This document shows, piece after piece, positions 50,743 through 58,384 of a stretch of DNA of 64,000 bases (within the stretch, counting starts at the first letter, position 1; each line of letters opens with the position of its first letter). The notes below the pieces were generated by a model. It was not told where the DNA came from. It was given only the letters and a program-made list of their open reading frames with translations, and searched no databases. The DNA comes from Streptomyces sp. NBC_00461. Its GTDB lineage: Bacteria; Actinomycetota; Actinomycetes; Streptomycetales; Streptomycetaceae. The position numbers and the translations under genes were made by a program. The stretch lies in assembly GCF_036013935.1 (NCBI RefSeq), contig NZ_CP107902.1:2389001-2453000 (forward strand), written 5' to 3'.

Positions 50743-51609
50743 TCAGCGGTTCTGCGGGGTGCGGGAGCCGCTCCGGCCGGGCTGCCGGACCGGGCGGAGC
50801 GGGGGGCGGTGGGCCGGGTGGTGGACCGCCGGATGGGCCGGGACGCCCGGCTTGTGCTCGACGGGGGTCCAGTCGGGTTTCCCCATGACCATCAGCGGGT
50901 CGAACATCACGACCACCCCCGCGAGCAGGAGGAAGGCGAGCGGGCCGACGAGCATGGGCCACAGCAGCGCGGCGGGCGATGCGCCGGCGGCGGGTGCCCC
51001 CGTGCCGTGGAGGTGGACGCTGAGGGCCGCCATGCCCGTGTAGTGCATGCCGCTGACGGCGAGGCCCATGACGAGGCTCGCGCCCACGCTCCACAGGAAG
51101 CCCCTGACCTGCCCGGCCGCCCACAGAGCGGCGGTCGCGGCCACCATCGCTATGACGACGGAGACGGCGACGGTCACCGTGTTGTACTCCAGCTGTCCGT
51201 TCAGGCGCATTCCGGCCATGCCCAAATAGTGCATCGAGGCGATACCCAGGCCGGTGATCGTGCCTCCGGTGAACAGGGCCGTACCTTTCGCGCCCTTGTA
51301 GCCGACGATGAATATGCCGATTCCCACCATGACGATGGCGACTCCGAGACTGGCGAACGTCATCGCTCTGTCGTAGTGGATGGGCGCCTGTTTGACCTTG
51401 AACCCCATCATCGCGACGAAGTGCATGGTCCATATGCCGGAAGCGATGGCCGCCGAACCGAGGGCCAGCCAGCCGGGCCGCCAGGAGTGCGAGACGACCA
51501 TGGATCTGGTGGTGCAGCGCAGGCCCAGAGCGCCGCCGAGGGAGGCCATGAGAAAGGCCACCAGCGGTGTGACGAGTCCGTAGCTGAATCCGTCGACCGT
51601 GCCTTGCAT
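50743..51609 (-). CDS. MHYT-domain sensory membrane protein
   Basis: Integral membrane protein of 288 residues with about seven helices. Three Met-His-x-x motifs are seen: WTMHFVAMM near 58, SMHYLGMAG near 129 and [10 protein letters not shown] near 193, the pattern proposed to bind Cu, O2, CO or NO. The C-terminal 40 residues are Pro/His/Arg-rich and hydrophilic; there is no GGDEF, EAL or kinase domain, so it would be a stand-alone sensor or metal-handling protein. The ATG at 51609 ([11 protein letters not shown]) opens directly into helix 1; the long upstream open frame is not coding. The gene lies just upstream of uvrB on the same strand. Confidence 0.87.
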   Translation of the reverse strand: MQGTVDGFSYGLVTPLVAFLMASLGGALGLRCTTRSMVVSHSWRPGWLALGSAAIASGIWTMHFVAMMGFKVKQAPIHYDRAMTFASLGVAIVMVGIGIFIVGYKGAKGTALFTGGTITGLGIASMHYLGMAGMRLNGQLEYNTVTVAVSVVIAMVAATAALWAAGQVRGFLWSVGASLVMGLAVSGMHYTGMAALSVHLHGTGAPAAGASPAALLWPMLVGPLAFLLLAGVVVMFDPLMVMGKPDWTPVEHKPGVPAHPAVHHPAHRPPLRPVRQPGRSGSRTPQNR

Positions 51610-51888
51610 GCGCGGCTGCCCTTCCCGCCTTCGTACGTCCTGTAATCCCCTGAAATACGCCCCTCCCGGGACCGCCCGGGCGGTCAGGGGTGAGGCAGAG
51701 AGTATGACTCCCACCGGAATGGTCGAACGATTTTCCGGCAAAGAAACACGTCGTTGCCTCAGTTGTGCGGCAACAGTGAGCGCACTTGGGCATCTGCATT
51801 CAATGTGTGGCCATCTTGCACCCCTCCGTCGTTGACGCTCTGCTGTCACAGTTGATCTGACCGTGATCGACCGACGCGAGGAGTACGC

Positions 51889-52764
51889 ATGCACGCGCGC
51901 GCAGTCGCCGCCATCACCGCCGCGCTCCTGGGGACCGCTGCCCTTCTGCTGCCCGGCTCCGCCGCCCGGGCGGGCGACGTCGGAGTGCGGCCCCTGGTCA
52001 TCGGCCACCGAGGGGCAGCCGCCTACGCGCCCGAGAACACACTGGCCTCCATCGACAAGGCGGCCGAGCTGGGCATCACCTGGGTCGAGAACGATGTCCA
52101 GCGCACCAAGGACGGCCAGCTCGTCGTCATCCACGACGACAGCCTGCAGCGCACCACGGACGTCGAGCAGGTGTTCCCCGACCGGGCGCCCTGGAAGGTG
52201 AAGGACTTCACCGCTGCCGAGATCGCACGCCTCGACGCGGGCAGCTGGTTCGGCCCCGGGTTCGGGTGCGCGCACGTGCCGACGCTGACGCAGTACATGC
52301 GCCGCGTCGAGCACAACCACCAGAAGCTGCTGCTGGAGATCAAGAACCCCGACCTGTACCCGGGCATCGAGGGGCAGACCCTGAAGGTCCTCGGCAACGA
52401 GGGCTGGCTCGACCGGCAGCACCTCGCCGACCGGCTGATCGTGCAGAGCTTCAGCGCGGACAGCCTGCGGATCGTCCATGACCTCAAACCCGCCGTCAGG
52501 ACGGGCTTCCTCGGCACACCGCGCGTCTCGGAACTGCCCGGGTACGCGAGCTTCACCGACGGGATCAACCCGTCCTACGGCTCGATCTCGCGGGGTTACG
52601 TCGCCGCCGTGCACGCCGTGACGGGACCGCACGGCCGGCCGCTCGCCGTCTTCGCCTGGACCGTCGACGACGCGGACACCGCCCGCCGGGTCGCCCGGTA
52701 CGGCGTGGACGGCCTCATCACCGACAAGCCGGATGTGGTCAGGGCCGCCCTGCAGGCCCCCTGA
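51889..52764 (+). CDS. Secreted glycerophosphodiester phosphodiesterase
   Basis: Hydrolyses glycerophosphodiesters to glycerol 3-phosphate and an alcohol, outside the cell. The 291-residue protein has a signal peptide (about 1-29, cleavage near AARAG). GDPD signature VIGHRGAAAYAPENTLASI is near 34-52 and WVENDVQRTKDGQLVVIHDD near 63-82 contains the catalytic His and metal-binding Glu. The C-terminal FAWTVDDADTARRVARYG is typical. The ATG at 51889 has GAGGAG six bases upstream. It may scavenge phosphate or teichoic-acid fragments. Confidence 0.95.
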   Translation: MHARAVAAITAALLGTAALLLPGSAARAGDVGVRPLVIGHRGAAAYAPENTLASIDKAAELGITWVENDVQRTKDGQLVVIHDDSLQRTTDVEQVFPDRAPWKVKDFTAAEIARLDAGSWFGPGFGCAHVPTLTQYMRRVEHNHQKLLLEIKNPDLYPGIEGQTLKVLGNEGWLDRQHLADRLIVQSFSADSLRIVHDLKPAVRTGFLGTPRVSELPGYASFTDGINPSYGSISRGYVAAVHAVTGPHGRPLAVFAWTVDDADTARRVARYGVDGLITDKPDVVRAALQAP

Positions 52765-52781
52765 GCCCCGCTCGCCGGGCG

Positions 52782-52804
52782 TTGTCAGTGGCGGGTCGTA
52801 CGGT
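52782..52804 (+). promoter_or_regulatory. PafBC/RecA-independent DNA-damage promoter of ogt
   Basis: TTGTCAGTG (52782-52790), GCGGGTCG, TACGGT (52799-52804), then GGGCGC and the ATG. Exact match to TTGTCRGTG-N8-TANNNT; the spacer and -10 are almost identical to the uvrB promoter (CCGGGTCG TACGGT). Confidence 0.88.
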
Positions 52805-52810
52805 GGGCGC

Positions 52811-53365
52811 ATGGACAGCGATGGGCAGTACGAACAGCAGGTCGTGTGGGCGGTGGTCGGCACCGGGATCGGCCCGCTGCTGCTGGCCGCGACCCGCGAA
52901 GGCCTGGTCAACGTCGTGTTCCACGCCACCGGGGCGGCACGCGACAAGGCGCTCGACCGGCTGGCGTCGCGGCTGGGCTGCCAGCCCGTCGAGGCACCCG
53001 GCTCGCCGCTGCTGACCGAGGCGATACGCCAGGTCGAGGCGTACTTCGCGGGCGATCGGCGCGACTTCAAGCTGGCGCTGGACTGGTCGCTGATCTCGGG
53101 CTTCAACCGGCAGGTACTGCGCGAACTGGCCTCGGGTGTCCCGTACGGCGCGGTGGTGGGCTATGGCGACCTCGCAGGGCGGGTGGGCCAGCCGGGCGCG
53201 GCCCAGGCGGTCGGGGTGGCGATGGGGTCCAATCCGCTGCCGGTCGTCGTGCCCTGTCACCGGGTGGTGGAGAGCGACGGGGGCATCGGCGGGTTCGGGG
53301 GCGGGCTGGAGACGAAGCGCAAGCTGCTCGCTCTGGAGGGGGTACTGCCCGAGCCGCTGTTCTGA
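52811..53365 (+). CDS. ogt: Methylated-DNA--[protein]-cysteine S-methyltransferase
   Basis: Suicide repair protein for O6-alkylguanine, 184 residues. The alkyl-acceptor Cys is in VVVPCHRVVESDGGIGGFGG near 148-167; the upstream helix-turn-helix region VPYGAVVGYGDLAGRVGQPG near 113 contains the Tyr and Arg used in base flipping. The N-terminal half is shorter and more variable, as in Ogt. ATG 52811 (MDSDGQYEQQVVW) lies 6 bases below the -10 box, so it is leaderless; the earlier frame to 52733 overlaps the promoter. It is co-located with uvrB and shares its promoter type. Confidence 0.95.
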   Translation: MDSDGQYEQQVVWAVVGTGIGPLLLAATREGLVNVVFHATGAARDKALDRLASRLGCQPVEAPGSPLLTEAIRQVEAYFAGDRRDFKLALDWSLISGFNRQVLRELASGVPYGAVVGYGDLAGRVGQPGAAQAVGVAMGSNPLPVVVPCHRVVESDGGIGGFGGGLETKRKLLALEGVLPEPLF

Positions 53366-53485
53366 CGCTCTGACGTTCTGAGGGGCGCGCGAAGGGTGGT
53401 CGGGAAGCGGGGCCGGTAGCAGACTCCGCCATGCGCACAGCCACTGGCATCCGAGGGCTCGGAGCCGAAGGGACGGCGATCACGC

Positions 53486-53693
53486 ATGAGCGGAAACAGG
53501 GCAGTCGCGTATCTCAAGCCGGGCGCGGTGGAAGTGAGGACCATCGACTACCCGACGCTTGAACTCCAGGACGGGCCGGGGTCGCATCCGAGAACGTCGG
53601 CCGAAAGTGCCGGCACGGTGTGATCCTCAAGGTGCTCGCCGCAAGTACGTGCTCGATCCGCACGGGGCGCTGACCGGCGTACGGCCGGTCTGA
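53486..53693 (+). pseudogene. Remnant of glutathione-independent formaldehyde dehydrogenase (FdhA)
   Basis: The ATG at 53486 reads MSGNRAVAYLKPGAVEVRTI then DYPTLELQDGPG, the N-terminus of the zinc-dependent FdhA family. After a frameshift the next phase continues ENVGRKCRHGVILKVLA. The sequence then jumps directly to KYVLDPHGAL and a TGA, which is the family's C-terminus. About 330 internal codons, including the zinc and NAD sites, are therefore missing. A large internal deletion plus a frameshift make this a clear pseudogene. Confidence 0.85.
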
Positions 53694-53705
53694 GGCGCTG
53701 AGGCA

Positions 53706-53735
53706 GGGGGTGCCCAGGCACGCGTGGGCACCCCC
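53706..53735. terminator. Bidirectional terminator
   Basis: GGGGGTGCCCA (53706-53716) pairs perfectly with TGGGCACCCCC (53725-53735) around an 8-base loop. It lies between the FdhA remnant and the convergent VOC gene. Confidence 0.85.
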
Positions 53736-53736
53736 T

Positions 53737-53808
53737 GTGCCCTGTCGGCCGTAGTTCCCTGTGCCCTGCCGCTCGTGGTCCCCCGTGCCCTGTCAGTCGT
53801 AGTGCCGG
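53737..53808 (-). repeat. Three imperfect 24-bp tandem repeats at the VOC gene 3' end
   Basis: Units start with GTGCCCTG at 53737, 53761 and 53785 and vary inside. The third contains the stop codon of the VOC gene, so the array extends from coding sequence into the 3' flank as if the gene end had been duplicated. Confidence 0.75.
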
Positions 53809-54221
53809 GCCTCGAAGACGTTTCCGTCCGGGTCGCGGAAGTAGAAGCTGCGCCTGGCCTTCCCGCGGGCGCCGTAGGAGTCGTACGAGAACTCCGAGAC
53901 GGGGACGGAGCGTTCCGCCAGGCGGCTGTGCAGGGCGTCGAAGTCGTCACCGGGCAGGGCCAGGCAGACGTGGTTGACCGGGTGGCCCGCGCTTTCGGGG
54001 GCGCCGGGGAGCATCGTCATGTGCTCCGCCATGGTGTGGGGCATGAGGTCGATGATGGTCTCGTCGTTGAGCCGTACCGAGGGGAACGGCGCCTTCCCTG
54101 CGGAGAACTCGCTGGTCCTGAGGGGGCGCAGCCCGACGGCCTTCTCGTAGAAGCCGGCCGCGGCGACCGGGTCGTGTACCCACAGGACGACATGATCGAG
54201 ACGTGTCGTGTTGTCCGTCAT
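53793..54221 (-). CDS. VOC (glyoxalase/bleomycin-resistance) family protein
   Basis: Metal-binding vicinal-oxygen-chelate protein of 142 residues in two beta-alpha-beta-beta-beta modules: RLDHVVLWVHDPVAAAGFYE near 6-25 and HPVNHVCLALPGDDFDALHS near 82-101, with FYFRDPDGNVFEARHYD at the C-terminus (the last Glu is a usual metal ligand). Substrate unknown. The ATG at 54221 is chosen because it starts the first strand; the longer frame to 54995 is shadow. It converges with the FdhA remnant. Confidence 0.88.
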   Translation of the reverse strand: MTDNTTRLDHVVLWVHDPVAAAGFYEKAVGLRPLRTSEFSAGKAPFPSVRLNDETIIDLMPHTMAEHMTMLPGAPESAGHPVNHVCLALPGDDFDALHSRLAERSVPVSEFSYDSYGARGKARRSFYFRDPDGNVFEARHYD

Positions 54222-54334
54222 GTTCTTCAGGCTGGTGCCGTCTCCCACAGGCCGCAAGGTCCTGACCGGAGCTGCCGCTCGCCGGAGACGAGGGGACGGG
54301 GGACGGGGGGACGGGAGGTGGACGGGGTCGCGGG

Positions 54335-55129
54335 TTACGCCTTGCGTCCCCATGCCGAGATCATCGGGGCCGTGGCCAGGTCCATTGCACCGGATGCGAT
54401 GTTCGCCAGGTGGCGGTCGACGTCCTCGTTCGTGGCGATCTTCGCGCTGACGAGGCGGTCGCGGATCTGGCGGATCGTGGCCGATTCGAGGGCGGCGCAG
54501 GCCGGCGAGGTGAGGGGGAAGTACGCGTCGGCCTCCACCTGGCGCAGGCCTGCCTCGCGGAGCAGGCGCGGGAGGCGGCGGCCGTAGGCGAGGTCGGCGC
54601 CCCGGTCGGCGAGCAGGTGACGGAAGCCGTGCCGCAGGCGGTTGGCGAGCTCCTGCTCGGGGCCGTGCTCGTCGGGGCAGACCAGGGGCTGCAGGGCGGG
54701 GTCGGCGTCCTCGATCAGAAGCCGGCCGCCGGGGCGCAAGGCCTTGACCATCGAACGCAACGCCCGTTCGCGGTCCGGCACATGGACGAGGACGAGCCGG
54801 GCGTGCACCAGGTCGAAGCCCTCGCCGGGCGGCTCCTCGGCACCGACATCGTGGACCCGTACGTCCACCGGCGGACGGGCGACGGAGGCGAGCAGGGACG
54901 TGTCGATGTCCGTGGCGACGACCTTTCCGGTCGCACCGACCTTCTCGGCAAGCCAGGACACCACGGAGGTGCCACCCGCACCCACCTCCCAGCACCGCCA
55001 GCCGGAACCGACGCCCAACCCTTCGAGGTGCCGAAAGGTCGTCGGGTCGAAGAGGGTGGCGAAGGCGTCGAAGCGCTCTCCCGCCTCGTTCTGCTGGTTG
55101 TCGAGGAGGTACCCGTCGGATCGCGTCAT
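54335..55129 (-). CDS. SAM-dependent methyltransferase
   Basis: Class I methyltransferase of 264 residues. Motif I is WRCWEVGAGGTSVVSWLAEK near 45-64, motif II VVATDIDTSLL near 72, and FDLVHARLVLVHVPDRERAL near 105-124 is motif IV. The C-terminal part with LRHGFRHLLADRGADLAYGR resembles the MerR-associated or small-molecule methyltransferases. Substrate unknown. The ATG at 55129 (MTRSDGYLLDNQQNEA) is the conserved kind of start, with the DNQ segment shared by this subfamily. Confidence 0.88.
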   Translation of the reverse strand: MTRSDGYLLDNQQNEAGERFDAFATLFDPTTFRHLEGLGVGSGWRCWEVGAGGTSVVSWLAEKVGATGKVVATDIDTSLLASVARPPVDVRVHDVGAEEPPGEGFDLVHARLVLVHVPDRERALRSMVKALRPGGRLLIEDADPALQPLVCPDEHGPEQELANRLRHGFRHLLADRGADLAYGRRLPRLLREAGLRQVEADAYFPLTSPACAALESATIRQIRDRLVSAKIATNEDVDRHLANIASGAMDLATAPMISAWGRKA

Positions 55130-55157
55130 GGCGCGATCATCCCAGCCGCTCGCCCGG

Positions 55158-55211
55158 CTCGGCGGAGGCCGTCGAGGTCTCGGCGGAAGCCGTCGACGCC
55201 TCGGCGCACGG
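55158..55211. repeat. 21-bp direct repeats upstream of the methyltransferase
   Basis: CTCGGCGGAGGCCGTCGAGGT-like units start at 55158, 55179 and, degenerately, 55200 (first two share 18 of 21 bases). The 291-base region 55130-55420 holds no gene I can support; its last 15 bases are the corA ribosome-binding site. Confidence 0.65.
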
Positions 55212-55420
55212 CGCACGGCGTACGGCGTGACGGCCGACCCGGTCGTCGGGGAACCCTTCGTCCACAGTCGGGAACCAAGCGGAATGCCCTGCTCCCACAG
55301 GCTCACCCGCCGCTTACACAGACCTGGCACACTGGCGCGCCAAGGCACAAGCAGGCGGTTCATCGCGCAGGTGAACCGCGCACCACGCATCGAGCCGGAG
55401 ATCCACGCAAGGAGATCCAG

Positions 55421-56548
55421 ATGTCCATGGCAGGGAATCTGCGGAAGGTCACGCACCTCGGCAGGGTCGGCGGCCTCCGCACGGTGGCACGGTTGGCCAG
55501 GCGGCGCCCCCGCGTCGACCTGAGTCACCCGGCCAGATCCCCGCTGGGCTCCTCGGTGGTGAACTGCGTGACCTACCGGGACGGCGTGCGGGTCCCCGGC
55601 GGGAGCGATCTGGTGGACGCCGTGGAGCGCGTGCGCAAGAAGGGGGACGGGTTCGTGTGGCTCGGGCTGCACGAGCCGACGGACCAGGAGTTCGCCGGCA
55701 TCGCCGAGCTCTTCGACCTGCATCCGCTGGCGGTCGAGGACGCGGTCGAGGCACATCAGCGTCCGAAGCTGGAGCGCTACGGCGAGACGCTGTTCGCGGT
55801 GTTCAAGACGGTTTGCTACGTCGAGCACGAGGAGCTGACGGCGACGAGCGAGGTGGTGAACACCGGCGAGATCATGCTGTTCGTCGGTGAGGACTTCGTG
55901 ATCACCGTCCGGCACGGGATGCACGGCTCGCTGGGCCCGCTGCGCGAGGAGCTGGAGTCCAACCCCCACCAGCTCGCGAAGGGGCCGGCGGCGGTGCTGC
56001 ACGCCGTCGCGGACCACGTGGTCGACGACTATCTGCACGTCACCGACTCCATCCAGGCGGACATCGACCAGGTGGAGATGGACGTGTTCGCGGAGGGCGG
56101 CGCGCGGGCCGACCCGGGCCGGATCTACCAGCTCAAGCGTGAGCTGCTGGAGCTGAAGCGCGCCGTCGTCCCCCTGGGCCGCCCGGTCGAGGACCTCGCC
56201 ACCCGGCCGGTACGGGTGGTCGACCCGGAGATACAGACCTACTTCAGGGACGTCCTCGATCACCTCATGCGGGCGAAAGAGCAGATCGCCTCTTTCGACG
56301 AACTGCTCAACTCGATCCTGCAGGCTCATCTCGCGCAGGTCACGGTCGCCCAGAACGAGGACATGCGGAAGATCACGGCCTGGGCCGCGGTGATCGCCGT
56401 ACCGACGATGGTGTGTGGTGTGTACGGCATGAACTTCGATCACATGCCGGAGCTGCACTGGAGGTTCGGCTACCCCCTGGTCATAGGCGTGATGTCGTTG
56501 GCGTGTCTGGTGCTGTACCGCGGCTTCAGGCGCAGCGGCTGGCTGTGA
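55421..56548 (+). CDS. CorA family Mg2+/Co2+ transporter
   Basis: Divalent-cation channel of 375 residues, pentameric in the family. A long cytoplasmic domain (helix-rich stalk near 190-300, EQIASFDELLNSILQAHLAQ) precedes two helices at the C-terminus (ITAWAAVIAVPTMVCGVYGM and PLVIGVMSLACLVLYRGF). The selectivity motif Tyr-Gly-Met-Asn is present in VYGMNFDHMPEL. ATG 55421 has a strong AAGGAG six bases upstream; the frame from 54410 is shadow. Confidence 0.94.
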   Translation: MSMAGNLRKVTHLGRVGGLRTVARLARRRPRVDLSHPARSPLGSSVVNCVTYRDGVRVPGGSDLVDAVERVRKKGDGFVWLGLHEPTDQEFAGIAELFDLHPLAVEDAVEAHQRPKLERYGETLFAVFKTVCYVEHEELTATSEVVNTGEIMLFVGEDFVITVRHGMHGSLGPLREELESNPHQLAKGPAAVLHAVADHVVDDYLHVTDSIQADIDQVEMDVFAEGGARADPGRIYQLKRELLELKRAVVPLGRPVEDLATRPVRVVDPEIQTYFRDVLDHLMRAKEQIASFDELLNSILQAHLAQVTVAQNEDMRKITAWAAVIAVPTMVCGVYGMNFDHMPELHWRFGYPLVIGVMSLACLVLYRGFRRSGWL

Positions 56549-56566
56549 CGCGCCGCGTCCGACGGG

Positions 56567-56995
56567 TCAGCGGGTCGTACCCCTCGCGTACACGCTGTGG
56601 GCGAAGTCGGCGATCTGGTCCTCCGTCAGGTGCTGGGCCAGGTCGGCCTCGCTGATCATCCCGACCAGCCGCTTGTTCTCGATGACGGGGAGCCGGCGGA
56701 TCTGGTGGCCCTGCATCTCCCGGAGTACGTCGCCGACGTCGGCGCTCGCGTCGATCCAGCGCGGGGTGCCGTGAGCCATCTCGCCCGCGGTGACCTTGGC
56801 CGGGTCGTGGCCCATGGCCACACAGCCGACGACGATGTCGCGGTCGGTGAGGATGCCGCAGAGCCGCTCGTTCTCGTCGCTGATGGGCAGTGCTCCGACG
56901 TTCAGCTCGCGCATCAGCTGGGCCGCGCGGTCCAGCGTCTCGTGCGCGGGGATCCACTGGGCGCCACGGTGCATGATGTCTCCGGCGGTGGTCAT
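56567..56995 (-). CDS. CBS domain-pair protein
   Basis: A 142-residue protein built of two CBS domains: about 6-62 (IMHRGAQWIPAHETLDRAAQ; LPISDENERLCGILTDRDIV) and about 72-130 (MAHGTPRWIDASADVGDVLR; RLPVIENKRLVGMISEADLA). These bind adenine nucleotides or related ligands and, as stand-alone proteins, are often dormancy or redox-stress linked. It is convergent with corA (18 bases apart), so a role in Mg2+ sensing is possible but unproven. Confidence 0.92.
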   Translation of the reverse strand: MTTAGDIMHRGAQWIPAHETLDRAAQLMRELNVGALPISDENERLCGILTDRDIVVGCVAMGHDPAKVTAGEMAHGTPRWIDASADVGDVLREMQGHQIRRLPVIENKRLVGMISEADLAQHLTEDQIADFAHSVYARGTTR

Positions 56996-57129
56996 GGAAT
57001 ACCTCCCGGTGCCGGACGGCCGGCGCGGCGCGGGAACGCTCCGCTAGTCCCGGCGCCCTACATTCTCGCCGCGCGGCCCGCCCCGTGCACCCTGAACCCC
57101 GCGGTAACAGGCGGCCCGGGAAGGCGATG

Positions 57130-57543
57130 TCAGGCCGAGAAGCCGACGATCCTCCGCGGGACGATGCGGATGATCACGCGGACCTCGTCGTCCTTCTCCG
57201 CGGGCGGATCGATGCCGAGGTATTTGTGCGAGAGCTCGTGCGGGAGCCGCTTGCCCTCGTCGGGGAGGATCTCGGCGGTGCCGCGGATCTCGACCGACGT
57301 GTAGGGGTTGGCGAGGTCGAAGACCGAAAGGCTGATGCGGGGGTCGCGGCGGAGGTTGCGCACCTTCTGGCGCCCGTCGGTGGAGGAGAAGAGCACGGTG
57401 TCGCCGTCGCGCTTGATCCAGACCACCGAGTTCTGCGGGGCGCCGTCGGGGCCGAGGGTGGCGACGCTGGCGAAGTTCTTGCCGTCGAGAAGGGCGCGGA
57501 CGGAGTCGGCGAAGGGGACGGGATCACTCGATGAGGTCGGCAT
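57130..57543 (-). CDS. PPOX-class F420-dependent oxidoreductase
   Basis: Split-barrel flavin/deazaflavin-binding protein of 137 residues: FADSVRALLDGKNFASVATLG near 10-30, PQNSVVWIKRDGDTVLFSST near 35-54 and KVRNLRRDPRISLSVFDLAN near 60-80, the last fitting the F420-family phosphate-binding segment. Streptomyces uses F420 widely. ATG 57543 lies 6 bases below TACTGT, so it may be leaderless. An almost palindromic ATGCACGCGCAT (57561-57572) sits upstream. Confidence 0.88.
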   Translation of the reverse strand: MPTSSSDPVPFADSVRALLDGKNFASVATLGPDGAPQNSVVWIKRDGDTVLFSSTDGRQKVRNLRRDPRISLSVFDLANPYTSVEIRGTAEILPDEGKRLPHELSHKYLGIDPPAEKDDEVRVIIRIVPRRIVGFSA

Positions 57544-57604
57544 GGGATCACAGTAACTAAATGCACGCGCATATAAAAGTGGTGGGGCGCCACCTAGTGG
57601 CCTC

Positions 57605-58246
57605 TCACCCCCTCCATGCCGGATGCCGTGGATCGTCGGCACGCACCAGGACGTCGGCCGTGTCCGCCGGGGCGGTCTCGTCCGCGTAGCGCTCGAAGGC
57701 GGGGAGCGTCCAGTGGTCGGCCTCGGGGGTACGGCGGCGCAGGGCGCCGGGTGAGAGGAGGACATGGACGGTCAGGTCGAAGGGGAACCAGTGACGCAGC
57801 AGGAGGGGACCGTGGAGCAACAGGAAGCCGCCGGGCGGGAGTTGGACGTAGGGGCTGCGCGTGGCGCGGTCGGTGGCCGGGTCCCACAGGTCGGGCAGGA
57901 CGCGTCCGTCACCGCCGGCTTCGAGAGGTCCGAACACCTCGCGCCACAGGGCGCCGGAGTCCAACCAGCCGTCGTAATAGGTGTCGACGTCCTGGCGGCC
58001 GTACTCCAGACGGAGCGAGGCGGGCCGCAGGAAGCCCTCGGCGCCGACGGCCAGCGAGGGCCGGCCGCGTATGCGCAGGGCCTCGGCGACGCGCTCGGCG
58101 AGGTCCCCGGGACGGGCCGCCGGGGCTCCGTCGAAGGCGATGCGGGGCCAGGAGCCGCCGTCGGCCGGCTTGAGGTCGAGCAGACGCTCGGCCAGGAGGT
58201 CGCCGAGCCGGTCCCAGGTGATCGCTTCGAGTCGCACACGGCCCAT
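57605..58246 (-). CDS. Uridine/nucleoside kinase-like protein with degenerate P-loop
   Basis: A 213-residue P-loop-fold protein resembling the actinobacterial uridine kinase group. The segment WPRIAFDGAPAARPGDLAER (near 33-52) occupies the Walker A place but lacks the usual Gly-Lys-Ser/Thr; GAPAARPG replaces it. Later motifs that are conserved in the group are present: RLEYGRQDVDTYYDGWLDSG near 78 and LLLHGPLLLRHWFPFDLTVH near 140. Either it is catalytically altered or the Lys comes from elsewhere. ATG 58246 is accepted because it begins MGRVRLEAITWDRLGD. Neighbours: F420 oxidoreductase downstream. Confidence 0.75.
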   Translation of the reverse strand: MGRVRLEAITWDRLGDLLAERLLDLKPADGGSWPRIAFDGAPAARPGDLAERVAEALRIRGRPSLAVGAEGFLRPASLRLEYGRQDVDTYYDGWLDSGALWREVFGPLEAGGDGRVLPDLWDPATDRATRSPYVQLPPGGFLLLHGPLLLRHWFPFDLTVHVLLSPGALRRRTPEADHWTLPAFERYADETAPADTADVLVRADDPRHPAWRG

Positions 58247-58384
58247 GATGCGTCAGCCGCCCGCCCGGATGCGTCGCGTACCCGCGGGGAGGGAAGGTGT
58301 ACCGGAGGAGGGTGCGCGGAGCGCGGGCGCGGAGGGCGTGATGGCGCGGTGGTCCCAAGTCCTGTCAGGGGGAATGAATCACCC

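Noticed and set aside
51831..51857. Possible PHO box upstream of the glycerophosphodiesterase (GTTGACG and GTTGATC)
   Set aside because: The repeats are 20 bases apart and match the GTTCACC unit poorly, so PhoP binding is not supported.
50743..53106. 787-codon open frame on the minus strand
   Set aside because: Only the last 288 codons (MHYT protein) are coding. The rest runs antisense through the glycerophosphodiesterase and ogt genes, where the plus-strand products are unambiguous.
53747..53805. Additional DNA-damage promoter at CCTGTCAGTC
   Set aside because: It lies inside the tandem repeats at the VOC gene end and has no TANNNT box at the right distance.
54335..56458. 707-codon minus-strand frame covering the corA gene
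   Set aside because: The upstream part is antisense to corA, which has a clear GMN motif and ribosome-binding site. The methyltransferase starts at 55129.
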